This document shows positions 7,845 to 17,228 of a stretch of 64,000 nucleotides of DNA, piece by piece (the first letter of the stretch is position 1; every line of letters begins with the position of its first letter). The stretch covers positions 1 to 64,000 of the forward strand of contig JAQUWE010000002.1 in NCBI GenBank assembly GCA_028693035.1, read 5' to 3'. Origin of the DNA: Bacilli bacterium. Its GTDB lineage: Bacteria > Bacillota_I > Bacilli_A > RF39 > UBA660. The position numbers were made by a program, and so were the translations under genes. Below the pieces are notes generated by a model. That model was given only the letters and a program-made list of their open reading frames with translations. It made no database searches and was not told the origin of the DNA.

Positions 7845-9005
7845 TTATCCTTTCATAGCGCCTACTGTAACAGCTGTATCGTTGGCACCCACAATTTCTT
7901 CGTACTTTTGTTGTACTGTTTTATAATTTGCAAGTAAGTTATTATTTAATTCATAGAATGGCATGACTTTAAATTTCTTATAATTGCTTGTATAGTATGT
8001 ATAAATAAGATCTCCAGACACATCACTAACAGATATAGTAGATTGTCCTTTTTCTACTTTTTTGGTTATATTTAAAGAAGCAAGTAAACCAACACGTCTT
8101 TCTGTACCCACCTGCGCTGAAATAAAGTTACCAAGTGAATATACAACTACAGTGTCTCCAATATGTTCAATCGGTTGCACAACATGTGGATGCGCACCAA
8201 TAACAACATTAACGCCTATAGAAGCTAAGTAATTGGCAATTTCCTTTTGTTCCTTCGTAGGTTCATGTGTATATTCAGTTCCCCAGTGCATTGCCACAAA
8301 TACAACATCTGCTTTTCCTTTAACAGCTTCTACATCTGCTTTTACTTTTTCTTCGCTATAAACATCTACTGCATAGTCTTTTCCCGTTGGTACTTTGATA
8401 CCATTGGTTGTGGTTGTATAAGAGAAGAAAGCATATTTGATTCCATTCTTTTCTCCTATATGGTTATGACTGGCTTTGTCTTCTGCTGAAAGATAACTCC
8501 CTGCTGTCATAACGTTTTTTTGTTGTTTCCAATATGTGGTAGATTTTGTAACACCCGTAATTCCTTTATCTAAAGTATGGTTGTTTGCTAAACTGACTAA
8601 GTTAAACCCCGCTTTAATAAAAGCATCCCCTACTTCTTGTGGAGAGTTAAAAGAAGGATATCCAGAAAGTCCTAAAGCAGTGCCTCCTAGAATAGATTCT
8701 TGGTTATAGTATTTTAAATCATATTTTTCAATAATAGGTTTTATTTTTTCTAACTGATCATCATAATTATAGGTTCCATCTGCTTGTTTTCCATCTGTAT
8801 AAACACCTGGATGGTATAAGGAATCCCCTGCCATAATCATAGATAGTTTATATTCTTTTACAGAAGTTTTTTCTTCTTTTTTTGTGGTTTCTTTTTTAGC
8901 AGTACTTTTTCCTAACGAGGCAAACTCCTTTAGAAAGAAAAAGAAACTGACAAAAAAGAAAAGTGCTAAAAGTCCTAATAGTATTTTTTTTATTATTTTT
9001 TTCAT
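7845..9005 (-). CDS. CapA/PgsA-type poly-glutamate synthesis metallophosphatase
   Basis: A 386-residue protein anchored by an N-terminal helix (about residues 5-26), with the PGA_cap phosphoesterase-like domain outside the cell. Motifs are MAGDSLYHP, SLANNHTLDKG, FVAMHWGTEY, VVIGAHPHVVQP and YSLGNFISAQ, which together form the two-metal site of the family. CapA relatives take part in making poly-gamma-glutamate capsule, but no capB or capC gene is nearby, so the substrate here is open. A solitary CapA-like enzyme is common in Firmicutes. Confidence 0.9.
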   Translation of the reverse strand: MKKIIKKILLGLLALFFFVSFFFFLKEFASLGKSTAKKETTKKEEKTSVKEYKLSMIMAGDSLYHPGVYTDGKQADGTYNYDDQLEKIKPIIEKYDLKYYNQESILGGTALGLSGYPSFNSPQEVGDAFIKAGFNLVSLANNHTLDKGITGVTKSTTYWKQQKNVMTAGSYLSAEDKASHNHIGEKNGIKYAFFSYTTTTNGIKVPTGKDYAVDVYSEEKVKADVEAVKGKADVVFVAMHWGTEYTHEPTKEQKEIANYLASIGVNVVIGAHPHVVQPIEHIGDTVVVYSLGNFISAQVGTERRVGLLASLNITKKVEKGQSTISVSDVSGDLIYTYYTSNYKKFKVMPFYELNNNLLANYKTVQQKYEEIVGANDTAVTVGAMKG

Positions 9006-9101
9006 AACTCACTTCCCTTTACATTTATATTCATTATAAACTATTTTGTCAAAAAAATATAGTCTTATTCTTTGATTTCTAAAAGGGATATTTATAAAAA
9101 G

Positions 9102-9139
9102 AAAAGAGAACTCTTTTTTATAAAAGAAAATTCTCTTTT
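9102..9139. terminator. probable terminator of the 9162-9632 gene
   Basis: AAAAGAGAA (9102-9110) pairs with TTCTCTTTT (9131-9139). T-rich sequence follows on both strands. Confidence 0.5.
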
Positions 9140-9161
9140 TATTTAGATATTAAATCATGTT

Positions 9162-9632
9162 TTATGATATTTTTTGGTACACTTTTGGACTTTCATATTT
9201 CTGTGGAAAAGATTCCATTACAACAGATAGTAAAGCCTTCTCTCCGTTATATTCTCCAATAATCTCTTCCATAAATTTTTCATATTGTAGCGTATTAAAT
9301 TCTCTTGGAGGCATGCTTTTTTTACAAAGTATTCGTACATATTTTTTACAATTTTCAAGAAAAGTAATTTGCAAATCTATACTTTTTTTACTTTCTAATT
9401 TTTTATTTTCCATTCTTATCTTTTCACATATTCGGGCATATAGTTTCTTTTGTGCTTCAAAAGCAAGTGCGAAATCTGTATCTAATTCTGTAGGTATAAA
9501 AGTAAGTACTGCTGCTTCTACATCTTCCTCAATCTCTTCTTCTGTTAAAAAAGGTGCATACTCTATAAAGTCTTTCTTTAAAATTTTTTTAGTTAACTTT
9601 TTTACTTCTTCCATCCTTTGGTTTTCCATCAT
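9162..9632 (-). CDS. unknown cytoplasmic protein, 156 residues
   Basis: No family recognised. The protein is acidic in the middle (TEEEIEEDVEAA), Lys-rich elsewhere and mostly helical, without membrane segments. A longer reading frame begins 33 bases upstream, but AAAGGA stands four bases before the ATG of MMENQRMEEV, so that start is preferred. The plus strand is also open over this stretch, but its translation is Ser/Phe-rich as expected of a shadow. It has its own terminator-like hairpin downstream. Confidence 0.7.
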   Translation of the reverse strand: MMENQRMEEVKKLTKKILKKDFIEYAPFLTEEEIEEDVEAAVLTFIPTELDTDFALAFEAQKKLYARICEKIRMENKKLESKKSIDLQITFLENCKKYVRILCKKSMPPREFNTLQYEKFMEEIIGEYNGEKALLSVVMESFPQKYESPKVYQKIS

Positions 9633-9711
9633 ACAATCCTTTCTACATATCTTTGCTAATAGCAATGTCTATGCATTTTCATTATAACATAATAAAAGCA
9701 GTTTTTACAAA

Positions 9712-9921
9712 CTACTTCTGTTTTCTATTTAATGTAATATATTTTCTTTTGACTTGATTTTCTTCTTCTATAGGATCTGATGAATCTCCATTATTAATGT
9801 AATCCACCGTGTTTTCTTTTATTTTTTTAGAACGTTTATAAAGCGTAAAACCAGTAAGTCCTGCAGCTGCAACCGTACCAAGCACTGCAATCCATACATT
9901 TCTTTTTGTTTTTGTTTTCAT
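9712..9921 (-). CDS. small single-span membrane protein
   Basis: 69 residues: a basic N-terminus (MKTKTKRN), one transmembrane helix at about 9-28 with small residues (VLGTVAAAGLTGFTLY), then a basic and acidic cytoplasmic-type tail. The helix followed by KRSKK suggests the C-terminus stays inside. The gene resembles the many YtxH-like small proteins of Firmicutes in form, without a clear match. GGAGG lies upstream of the ATG. Confidence 0.7.
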   Translation of the reverse strand: MKTKTKRNVWIAVLGTVAAAGLTGFTLYKRSKKIKENTVDYINNGDSSDPIEEENQVKRKYITLNRKQK

Positions 9922-10009
9922 ATTTTCTTGCCTCCTTTTGCACTCCTTACTTTCTACAGTATACCTTTTTTTGTAGAGAAAAGCAACTTATCAAAAAAGA
10001 AGTATACCT

Positions 10010-11290
10010 CTATACTTCTAGTTTTTCTGTTCCACCCATATAAGGTCTAAGTGCTTCTGGTATAAATAAACTACCATCTTCTTTATAGTTATTTTCAATA
10101 AAAGCAATCAATCCCCTAGGAGTAGCGCATACCGTATTGTTAAGTGTACTTACATAGTAATTGCCATCTGTTCCTTTGGTACGAATACCAAGTCTTCTTG
10201 CTTGTGCATCTCCTAAAGTAGAACAAGATCCTACTTCAAAATATTTTTGTTGTCTTGGACTCCATGCTTCTACATCACAGCTTTTTACTTTTAAGTCTGC
10301 AAGATCTCCTGAACAACATTCTAGTGTACGAACTGGAATATTTAAACTTCTAAAAAAGTCGACTGTGTATTGCCACATTTTATTATACCAATCCATAGCT
10401 TCTTCAGGTTTACATAAAACCACCATTTCTTGTTTTTCAAATTGATGAACACGGTATACACCACGTTCTTCAATTCCATGTGCTCCTACTTCTTTTCTAA
10501 AGCATGGTGAATAAGCAGTTAAAGCAATAGGAAGTTCCTTTTCTGTAACGATTTGGTCTTTGAATTTACCAATCATAGAGTGTTCACTGGTTCCGATTAA
10601 ATATAAATCTTCTCCTTCAATCTTATACATCATAGCACTCATTTCATCGAAACTCATAACACCTGTTACAACATCACTACGAATCATGAAAGGAGGAACG
10701 CAATAGGTAAATCCTTTTTGAATCATGAAATCTCTTGCATAACTAAGCATAGCAGAATGAATACGCGCAACATCACCCATTAGATAGTAAAAACCATTTC
10801 CAGAAGTACGAGCTGCACTTTCTTTATCAATCCCACTAAATTTTGCCATAATATCTGCATGATGTGGAATTTCAAAAGCAGGCACTACTGGTTCTCCATA
10901 TTTTTCAATTTCTACATTTTTGGTATCATTTTCACCAATTGGTACAGAAGGGTCAATGATATTTGGTATTTTCATCATTTTACTTTGAATTTCATTGGTA
11001 AGCATTTCTTCTTCTTTGACAAGAGCTTCTATTTCACTTCCATATGTAGCTACTTCTTGTTTGATTTTTTCTGCTTCTTCTCTTTTTCCTTCTCGCATAA
11101 GAGAACCAATTTCACTACTTTTTTGATTTTTAGAAGCTCTTAAAGCATCTCCTTTGGCTTTACATTCTCTAAATCTAATATCAAGTGCTTCCACTTCATC
11201 TACGAGTGGGAGTTTGTGATCTTGGAATTTTTTTCTGATATTTTCTTTTACAACTTCTTTATTTTCTCTAATCCATTTAATATCTATCAT
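10010..11290 (-). CDS. serS: seryl-tRNA synthetase
   Basis: Class II aminoacyl-tRNA synthetase that charges tRNA-Ser. The N-terminal MIDIKWIREN and the long coiled-coil arm (about 30-100) are followed by the catalytic core with class II motifs 2 and 3 (CFRKEVGAHG..GVYRVHQFEKQE, and NNTVCATPRGLIAFIEN). The 426 residues are standard. An in-frame ATG lies 33 bases upstream, but GAGGAG six bases before the MIDIKW Met supports the shorter form. A T-box leader (about 11322-11519) and a sigma-A promoter precede it, so expression responds to uncharged tRNA-Ser. Confidence 0.97.
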   Translation of the reverse strand: MIDIKWIRENKEVVKENIRKKFQDHKLPLVDEVEALDIRFRECKAKGDALRASKNQKSSEIGSLMREGKREEAEKIKQEVATYGSEIEALVKEEEMLTNEIQSKMMKIPNIIDPSVPIGENDTKNVEIEKYGEPVVPAFEIPHHADIMAKFSGIDKESAARTSGNGFYYLMGDVARIHSAMLSYARDFMIQKGFTYCVPPFMIRSDVVTGVMSFDEMSAMMYKIEGEDLYLIGTSEHSMIGKFKDQIVTEKELPIALTAYSPCFRKEVGAHGIEERGVYRVHQFEKQEMVVLCKPEEAMDWYNKMWQYTVDFFRSLNIPVRTLECCSGDLADLKVKSCDVEAWSPRQQKYFEVGSCSTLGDAQARRLGIRTKGTDGNYYVSTLNNTVCATPRGLIAFIENNYKEDGSLFIPEALRPYMGGTEKLEV

Positions 11291-11321
11291 CTTTTTCTCC
11301 TCTTTCTTTCGCTTAAAATAC

Positions 11322-11519
11322 AAAAAAAACTATAATATAGGAGCGCTTTATGGGCACGGTACCATCCTACTTATAGTCTTACTTTTGATAACGGGTTTCC
11401 CCGGAAATGTTTGCATTTCACTCAGAAGTAGATTCATAAAGTTTTTACTGTTAGTTTCCATCTACCACTAACTTTCTATAAGTAAAAGTCTTTATTACTA
11501 GTCTTCTTCAGCGCTTTCT
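11322..11519 (-). promoter_or_regulatory. T-box riboswitch of serS (serine specific)
   Basis: The T-box core on the minus strand reads AGGATGGTACCGTGCC (around 11353-11368). The terminator is built from 11365-11376 and 11330-11342, a stem of about 12 bases, followed by eight T residues (11322-11329); the T-box core overlaps its 5' arm and would form the alternative antiterminator. In the stem I region a GAATCTAC segment puts a UCU serine codon at 11430-11432, the likely specifier. The position directly upstream of serS agrees. The specifier assignment is inferred from its place and not from a full fold. Confidence 0.88.
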
Positions 11520-11525
11520 ATAACT

Positions 11526-11554
11526 ATATTAGCATTGTCTATTTTCTAAGTCAA
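11526..11554 (-). promoter_or_regulatory. sigma-A promoter of the serS T-box transcript
   Basis: On the minus strand TTGACT (11549-11554) and TAATAT (11526-11531) are 17 bases apart, just before the start of the T-box structure. Confidence 0.75.
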
Positions 11555-11601
11555 CCCTTTTTAGAAGCAAATCTTGTAAAAAGAAGTCTTATTTTGGTGG
11601 G

Positions 11602-12597
11602 TTATTGTTTTTTTGCAAAAAGGTATGCATCTCTGCACATTTCTTCTATTCCTTTGGAAGCTTTAAAACCAAGTTCTGTTTCTGCTTTGGTGCTGCTGGC
11701 GTAGCACTCTGCTATATCACCACTTCTTCTAGGATCGATTTGATAAGGAATATGCACATTATTTACTTTTTCAAAAGTTTGGACAAGGTCTAATACACTG
11801 TACCCTGTTCCGGTTCCCAAATTGTATGTCAAAGCACCGGTATCATGGAGTGCTTTTTCACAAGCTTTTACATGTCCAAAAGCCAAATCTGTTACATGGA
11901 TATAATCTCTTACACCTGTTCCATCTTTGGTAGCGTAATCATTTCCAAAGATATGTAAGCATTCTAGTTCTCCTAGGGCTACTTTTACAATATAAGGCAT
12001 TAGGTTATTGGGAATGCCTTTAGGATTTTCTCCGATAAGACCACTTTCATGGGCACCAATTGGATTGAAGTAACGAAGCAAAACAACAGTCCATTCTGGA
12101 TCTGCAACAACGATATCTCTTAAGATTTGTTCATTGAAAAGTTTTGTCGTTCCATAAGGATTGGTTGTATGAAGAGAAGAATCTTCCTTGATAGGTAGTT
12201 CTTTTGGACTTCCATATACGGTCGCACTTGATGAAAACACCAATTTTTTACAATTGTTTTCTTTCATAACTTCACATAAAGAAAGAGTTGAAACTAAATT
12301 GTTTTCATAATACATAATTGGTTTTTGAACGGATTCTCCTACTGCTTTATATCCAGCAAAATGAATGACAATATCTATTTGATGTTCTTTAAATATTTTT
12401 CTTAAGATTTCTTTATCACAAACATCGCCTTCATAAAAAGGAATTTCTTTACCTGTGATTTCTTTTAAATATTCTAAAACTTTAGGACTTGCATTATAAA
12501 AGTTATCCACAATGACAACATCATGTCCATTTTCTATAAGAGAAACCACTGTATGGCTTCCAATAAATCCTGCACCACCTGTTACTAAAATTTTCAT
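11602..12597 (-). CDS. galE: UDP-glucose 4-epimerase
   Basis: Short-chain dehydrogenase of the extended type that interconverts UDP-glucose and UDP-galactose with bound NAD. The nucleotide-binding GGAGFIGSH is at residues 7-15, the catalytic Ser-Ser in VFSSSATVYG near 122-131 and the YxxxK pair in NPYGTTKLFNEQ near 146. Later elements (RYFNPIGAH, DYATKDGTGVRDYIHVTDLA) are specific to GalE. The 331 residues are typical. AGGAGG precedes the start. It lies 12 bases after polA and could be co-transcribed with it. Confidence 0.95.
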   Translation of the reverse strand: MKILVTGGAGFIGSHTVVSLIENGHDVVIVDNFYNASPKVLEYLKEITGKEIPFYEGDVCDKEILRKIFKEHQIDIVIHFAGYKAVGESVQKPIMYYENNLVSTLSLCEVMKENNCKKLVFSSSATVYGSPKELPIKEDSSLHTTNPYGTTKLFNEQILRDIVVADPEWTVVLLRYFNPIGAHESGLIGENPKGIPNNLMPYIVKVALGELECLHIFGNDYATKDGTGVRDYIHVTDLAFGHVKACEKALHDTGALTYNLGTGTGYSVLDLVQTFEKVNNVHIPYQIDPRRSGDIAECYASSTKAETELGFKASKGIEEMCRDAYLFAKKQ

Positions 12598-12609
12598 ATA
12601 TTTTTCCTC

Positions 12610-15198
12610 CTATTTTACATCATACCAATTGTCACCATATTCAAGTTCTACTTTTAATGGGACTTCTAATGTATATGTATTTTCCATAACTTCTTCAATC
12701 ATTTGACTGACCTTTTCGGCTTCTTCTTTTTTTACATCAAAAATAAGTTCATCGTGTACTTGTAAAACCATTTTGGATTGTAAACCATTTTCTTTAAAAG
12801 CTTCATAAATTTCAATCATGGCTTTTTTTATAATATCAGCACTGGTTCCTTGAATCGGTGTATTTAGAGCCATTCTTTCTCCACTAGAACGAATCATATA
12901 GTTTTTATTAGCAAGTTCAGGTATGATTCTTTTTCTATTCATCAATGTTTTTACATATCCATTTTTATAGGCTTCCTGAATGACAGAATCCATATATTCT
13001 TTAATACCTGGGTATGTAGCAAAGTAAGTATTGATAAATTCTTTGGCTTCTTTTGGAGAAATCCCTACATTTTCTGATAATCCGTAACTACTGATTCCAT
13101 AGATAATCCCAAAGTTTACAGCTTTCGCAATTCTACGCATATGTTTTTCCACATCTTCTAGGGAAACATGGAAAATATCAGCAGCTGTTTTGGTGTGGAT
13201 ATCTTTTCCTTCTTTAAAAGCTTCAATGAGTGCATCTACATTTGCCATAGAAGCTAGAATACGTAATTCAATTTGTGAATAATCGGAACTAATAATTACA
13301 GAATTTTCGCTTGGTACAAATGCTTTACGAATTTGTTTTCCTTCTTCATAGCGCATTGGGATATTTTGTAAATTGGGTTCAATACTAGATAGTCTTCCCG
13401 TACGCGTTAATGTTTGGGTATAAATGGTATGAATTTTCCCATCTTCCAAAATTGCATTTAATAAACCGTCTACATAAGTTGATTTTATTTTTGAAACCAT
13501 TCTAAAATCAATAATCTTTTGTGCGATAGGATGTACATCTATCAATTTATGGAGAACATCGCTAGCAGTAGAATGACTTTTGCTATTCTTCTTTTCTACA
13601 GGAAGTCCCATTTTTTCAAAAAGGATTTCACCCAGTTGTTTAGGAGATGCTATATTAAATTCTTCTCCTGCAAGTGCATAGATTTCCTTACTGATTTCTT
13701 CTATACGTTGCGCTAAAACTTGTCCCATATCAATTAAGGTTTCTTTATTAACCGTAATACCTGTATATTCCATATCTCCTAAAACAGTTGCTAATTTCAT
13801 TTCAATTTCTTCAAATAAATATGTCAAATCTTCTTCTTTGATTTTATTTTCAAATAGTTCTTTTGTTTCATAAATGAATTTTGCTTTCGATACAGCTAAG
13901 TGCGCTACTACATCTTCTTCTGGCTCTTTTAATTTTGATTTACCAAAAACAGAGTCATAAAAGGGAATATCATAGTGAAAGATAGAGGCTAAATAGGCAA
14001 TATCTTCTTTCATATTATAATCTAGTAAATAAGAAGCAATCATAGTATCAAAAATAATGTTTTTAATTTCTATACCTTGGTGACGTAGAGCAACTTCTAT
14101 CTTCTTTTTATCATAAACAGATTTGGAAATTGTTTGTAAAAAAGAAGAATTTTGTTTTAAGACATCAAAAGGAATATAGTAGTGGTTGTTTTTATTATAT
14201 ACAGCCATTCCTAAAATCTTGGCTGTATGATAATTGGTACCAAGTGTTTCTAAATAAACAGCACTTTCTTCTTCTATATTGATTTCTTTTATATCTCTTA
14301 TAATGGTATACTCTATTTTCTCTTCTTTTTTTTCTTCCACTTGTTCTTTTTTTAAGAATGAGTAAAATTCTAATTCTTCATATAAAGCATTTAATTTTTC
14401 ATGGTCTTTTTTTCTGTAACGAATGTCTTCTATATTGATTTCTAAAGGAACATCTTTGACAATAGTAGCCAAATGATAACTCATATAAGCATTTTCTTTA
14501 TCAGTTGTTAATTTGGTATGGATATTGCTTGTTACTTTATCTAAGTTTTCATAAATACCATCTAACGTACCAAATTGGTGTAAAAGTTTAAGAGCTGTTT
14601 TTTCTCCAATGCCTTTGACACCTGGGATGTGATCAGAAGCATCTCCCATCAACGCTTTTAAATCAATAACATGAATGGGATCAATTCCATACTCTTCTTT
14701 AAACGATTCTTTATTATAACGAATATAATCTTTTTGTTTTAATAATTTAATTTCTACATCATCACTGATTAATTGTAGTAAATCTTTATCACTACTCACA
14801 ATCAAACCTTCATATTGTTCATCTTTATTACAATATTCGGCAAATGTACCAATGATATCATCTGCTTCATAATTATCAATTTCATAATACGTAATGCCTA
14901 AATACGTTAACAATTGTTTCGCTAAAGGAAACTGCATTTTTAATTCATCCGGTGTTTCCATACGGCCACCTTTATACTCTGTATATTCTTCGTGTCTAAA
15001 TGTTTTTCCTTTATCAAATGCGACAATCATATAAGTAGGTTTTTCTTCCAAAATAATTTTATTAATCATATTGCTGAAACCAAATAAAGCATTGGTTGGA
15101 AATCCCTTACTATTTTTCATAAAATTGCCATTATAAGCTGTGGCATAATAACTTCTAAATAAAAGATTATTCCCATCTACTAATATAATTTTTTCCAT
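12610..15198 (-). CDS. polA: DNA polymerase I
   Basis: Repair and Okazaki-fragment polymerase. Domains in order are the 5' nuclease (about 1-290, DGNNLLFRSYYA, VSSDKDLLQL, GVKGIGEKTA), a 3'-5' exonuclease fold (about 300-460) and the family A polymerase (about 480-862, SSDYSQIELRILA, RRIAKAVNFGIIYG, LQVHDELIFDV). The exonuclease domain has ETLGTNY where proofreading enzymes have the D-x-E metal ligands, so it is probably inactive, as in Bacillus. The start at MEKIILVDG is chosen over an upstream in-frame ATG because of the AGGGATG site before it. Confidence 0.96.
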   Translation of the reverse strand: MEKIILVDGNNLLFRSYYATAYNGNFMKNSKGFPTNALFGFSNMINKIILEEKPTYMIVAFDKGKTFRHEEYTEYKGGRMETPDELKMQFPLAKQLLTYLGITYYEIDNYEADDIIGTFAEYCNKDEQYEGLIVSSDKDLLQLISDDVEIKLLKQKDYIRYNKESFKEEYGIDPIHVIDLKALMGDASDHIPGVKGIGEKTALKLLHQFGTLDGIYENLDKVTSNIHTKLTTDKENAYMSYHLATIVKDVPLEINIEDIRYRKKDHEKLNALYEELEFYSFLKKEQVEEKKEEKIEYTIIRDIKEINIEEESAVYLETLGTNYHTAKILGMAVYNKNNHYYIPFDVLKQNSSFLQTISKSVYDKKKIEVALRHQGIEIKNIIFDTMIASYLLDYNMKEDIAYLASIFHYDIPFYDSVFGKSKLKEPEEDVVAHLAVSKAKFIYETKELFENKIKEEDLTYLFEEIEMKLATVLGDMEYTGITVNKETLIDMGQVLAQRIEEISKEIYALAGEEFNIASPKQLGEILFEKMGLPVEKKNSKSHSTASDVLHKLIDVHPIAQKIIDFRMVSKIKSTYVDGLLNAILEDGKIHTIYTQTLTRTGRLSSIEPNLQNIPMRYEEGKQIRKAFVPSENSVIISSDYSQIELRILASMANVDALIEAFKEGKDIHTKTAADIFHVSLEDVEKHMRRIAKAVNFGIIYGISSYGLSENVGISPKEAKEFINTYFATYPGIKEYMDSVIQEAYKNGYVKTLMNRKRIIPELANKNYMIRSSGERMALNTPIQGTSADIIKKAMIEIYEAFKENGLQSKMVLQVHDELIFDVKKEEAEKVSQMIEEVMENTYTLEVPLKVELEYGDNWYDVK

Positions 15199-15247
15199 AT
15201 CATCCCTACTTTCTTTATTTATTATACCATGAAAGACCATAAAAAAA

Positions 15248-15263
15248 GATTATTTCTAATCTC
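15248..15263 (-). terminator. terminator of the DUF2935 cluster
   Basis: AGATTA (15248-15253) and TAATCT (15258-15263) form a six-base stem followed by seven T residues on the minus strand, between the last DUF2935 gene and polA. Confidence 0.55.
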
Positions 15264-15269
15264 CTTTTA

Positions 15270-16202
15270 CTACATTTTTGGTCCTTCTTTTTCATTTTGC
15301 ATTAATACATATTGAAAATAGTGAATATCTGTATACATATTATCTAAAAAAGCAGGTTCTACTATAAAGTATATTTTAGTTTTTAGTAAGTCCTTTATTA
15401 AAGATTCTACAAGCGTATTAAAACGATTTAATATAGCAATGCTTTTGTGCATTAAAGTTTCTTGAATATAGGGATTGGCAGCCGCTTTTTGATACTGTAA
15501 AATCAAATCACTAAAATCTCTAATAAATTGATCCAGTTCTGCGGTTTGTTCTGTGTGTGCTGGATCTATATATCCTCTTAGAAAAGTAGCAATATGATGC
15601 ATAGATACATTGAATAAAAATTGATGGTTAACTACATAAATAGGATCCAGTGCTTGACGTGCAAGTAAACGGTCCAATTCTGTATCATATAATTTGGCTT
15701 GCTGAATCATAAATTCAAAAAGAATTGGATAGCAACTAGAAAAAAGTAAATTGGATCTTTGTTTGACTAATATGTCTTGTACAAAAGTAATAAATTCTGC
15801 TAAAATTCTACGTGCATTCTTGTCTATTCGAGTCAATTCCGCAATTCTTGCTGACGATGCATCTAAAACACGACTCGGTCTTAAATCCACTTCCCTTTTT
15901 GTTATATCAGTGGCGATTTTGATACCAAATAATTTCTCTGTCAATTCCTCTAAAGGGAGCGTATAGGGAGTTAAAAATATTTCACTATCAAAGGCCTCTT
16001 TAGAGATGCCTCCGCTTACGCCAGAAATACCAGCTCTCCCTACTCTTTCACACTCTTCTTTGATCTGGTTAGCCCTTTGAATATATTCAGAATCATTTTC
16101 ATAAAATGACAATGCAATCGTAGTGCAATATTCCCGAATGGTTCTAAAAAAATACATGCTTCGTGGAACCGATTGCTCAATATATTCTGCATCACTAATC
16201 AT
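15270..16202 (-). CDS. DUF2935 family protein, paralog 3 of 3
   Basis: 310 residues made of two helical halves, the layout of DUF2935, a family of largely helical proteins found in spore-forming Firmicutes and of unknown function. The first half has MYFFRTIREYCTTIALSFYEND and IKEECERVGR; the second has FSSCYPILFEFMIQQAKLYDTELDRLLARQALDPI and AEQ-like TEQTAELDQFIRDF. It is the last of three tandem copies that share roughly half or more of their residues. The same GGAGATGATACTATG start context is repeated before the neighbouring copy, which shows recent duplication of the leader as well. Possibly a spore component, by family distribution only. Confidence 0.85.
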   Translation of the reverse strand: MISDAEYIEQSVPRSMYFFRTIREYCTTIALSFYENDSEYIQRANQIKEECERVGRAGISGVSGGISKEAFDSEIFLTPYTLPLEELTEKLFGIKIATDITKREVDLRPSRVLDASSARIAELTRIDKNARRILAEFITFVQDILVKQRSNLLFSSCYPILFEFMIQQAKLYDTELDRLLARQALDPIYVVNHQFLFNVSMHHIATFLRGYIDPAHTEQTAELDQFIRDFSDLILQYQKAAANPYIQETLMHKSIAILNRFNTLVESLIKDLLKTKIYFIVEPAFLDNMYTDIHYFQYVLMQNEKEGPKM

Positions 16203-16253
16203 AGTATCATCTCCTATATTTATGTAGAAAAGGAATTGTTTACTTAAACTTTT

Positions 16254-17189
16254 TTAATATGGATTGGCTTCTTGTTCTCTTGCTTGTTTTAAGATATATT
16301 GAAAATAATGAATATCTGTATACATATTATCTAAAAAGGCAGGTTCTACTATAAAATATATTTCAGCACTTAACACACCTTGTAATAATGTTTCTACAAA
16401 AGCATTAAAACGACTCAATAAGTCTGATGTATATTCCATTAATGTATTTTGTAAATAAGGATCCGCTGGTGCTTTTTGATATTGCATTACTAAATTGCTA
16501 AAATCTCTAATAAATTGATCTGATTTTTCAATTTGTTCTGTATGAGAGGGGTCTATATACCCTCTTAAAAAAGTAGCAATGTTATACATAGATGTATTGT
16601 ATAAAAATTGATGATTAACTACATAGATAGGGTCCAAAGCTTCTCTTGCTAATAAACGTTCTAGTTCCGTATCGTATAATTTAGCTTGCTGTATCATGAA
16701 TGCAAAAAGAGTTGGATAGGAAGTAGAAAAAAGTAAATTAGATCTTTGTTTTACCAAAATTTCTTCTACTAAAGCAATAAATTTTTCTAGTATTTGGCGT
16801 ATTTCCTTATCTACATTTGTAATTTGTGCAACCACTTCCGGTGTAATTGTAGAAATAGTGCCTGGTTCTAAATCTTGCTCCGCTTTTGTGATGTCTGTTG
16901 CAATCTCTATTCCAAATAGTTTCTGCGTAAGTTCTTCTAAAGGAAGGGTATATGGGGTTAAAAAGATACCACTTGTAAACGCATCAGGAGAAACATTTCC
17001 TCCTGCATTTGCTACTATAATTCTTCCTAGTCTTTCACATTCTTGTTGTATTTGGTTGGCTCTTTCACTATATACCAAATCACTTACATAAAAAGATAAA
17101 TTGATATTCGCACAGTATTCACGAATGGTTCTTAAAAAATAAAGACTTCGTGTTACAGATTGCTCTACATATTCTTTATCGTTAATCAT
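16254..17189 (-). CDS. DUF2935 family protein, paralog 2 of 3
   Basis: 311 residues, closest to the copy at 15270-16202: shared blocks are YFLRTIREYCANINLSFY near the N-terminus, LTPYTLPLEELTQKLFGIEIATDITK in the middle (split by the two halves) and LARE-ALDPIYVVNHQFLYNTSMY in the second half. The C-terminal end of each copy has the same YFIVEPAFLDNMYTDIHYFQYIL pattern and then a variable tail. AGGAGATGATAC precedes the ATG. It is the middle gene of a three-gene operon with 51 and 39 base gaps. Confidence 0.85.
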   Translation of the reverse strand: MINDKEYVEQSVTRSLYFLRTIREYCANINLSFYVSDLVYSERANQIQQECERLGRIIVANAGGNVSPDAFTSGIFLTPYTLPLEELTQKLFGIEIATDITKAEQDLEPGTISTITPEVVAQITNVDKEIRQILEKFIALVEEILVKQRSNLLFSTSYPTLFAFMIQQAKLYDTELERLLAREALDPIYVVNHQFLYNTSMYNIATFLRGYIDPSHTEQIEKSDQFIRDFSNLVMQYQKAPADPYLQNTLMEYTSDLLSRFNAFVETLLQGVLSAEIYFIVEPAFLDNMYTDIHYFQYILKQAREQEANPY

Positions 17190-17228
17190 AGTATCATCTC
17201 CTATATTTTATGAGGGGTTCTCTACTGT

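Noticed and set aside
9157-9687. Plus-strand frame of 176 codons opposite the 9162-9632 gene
   Set aside because: Its Ser/Phe-rich composition is that expected from the antisense of a Lys/Glu-rich gene, and the minus strand has a proper ribosome binding site.
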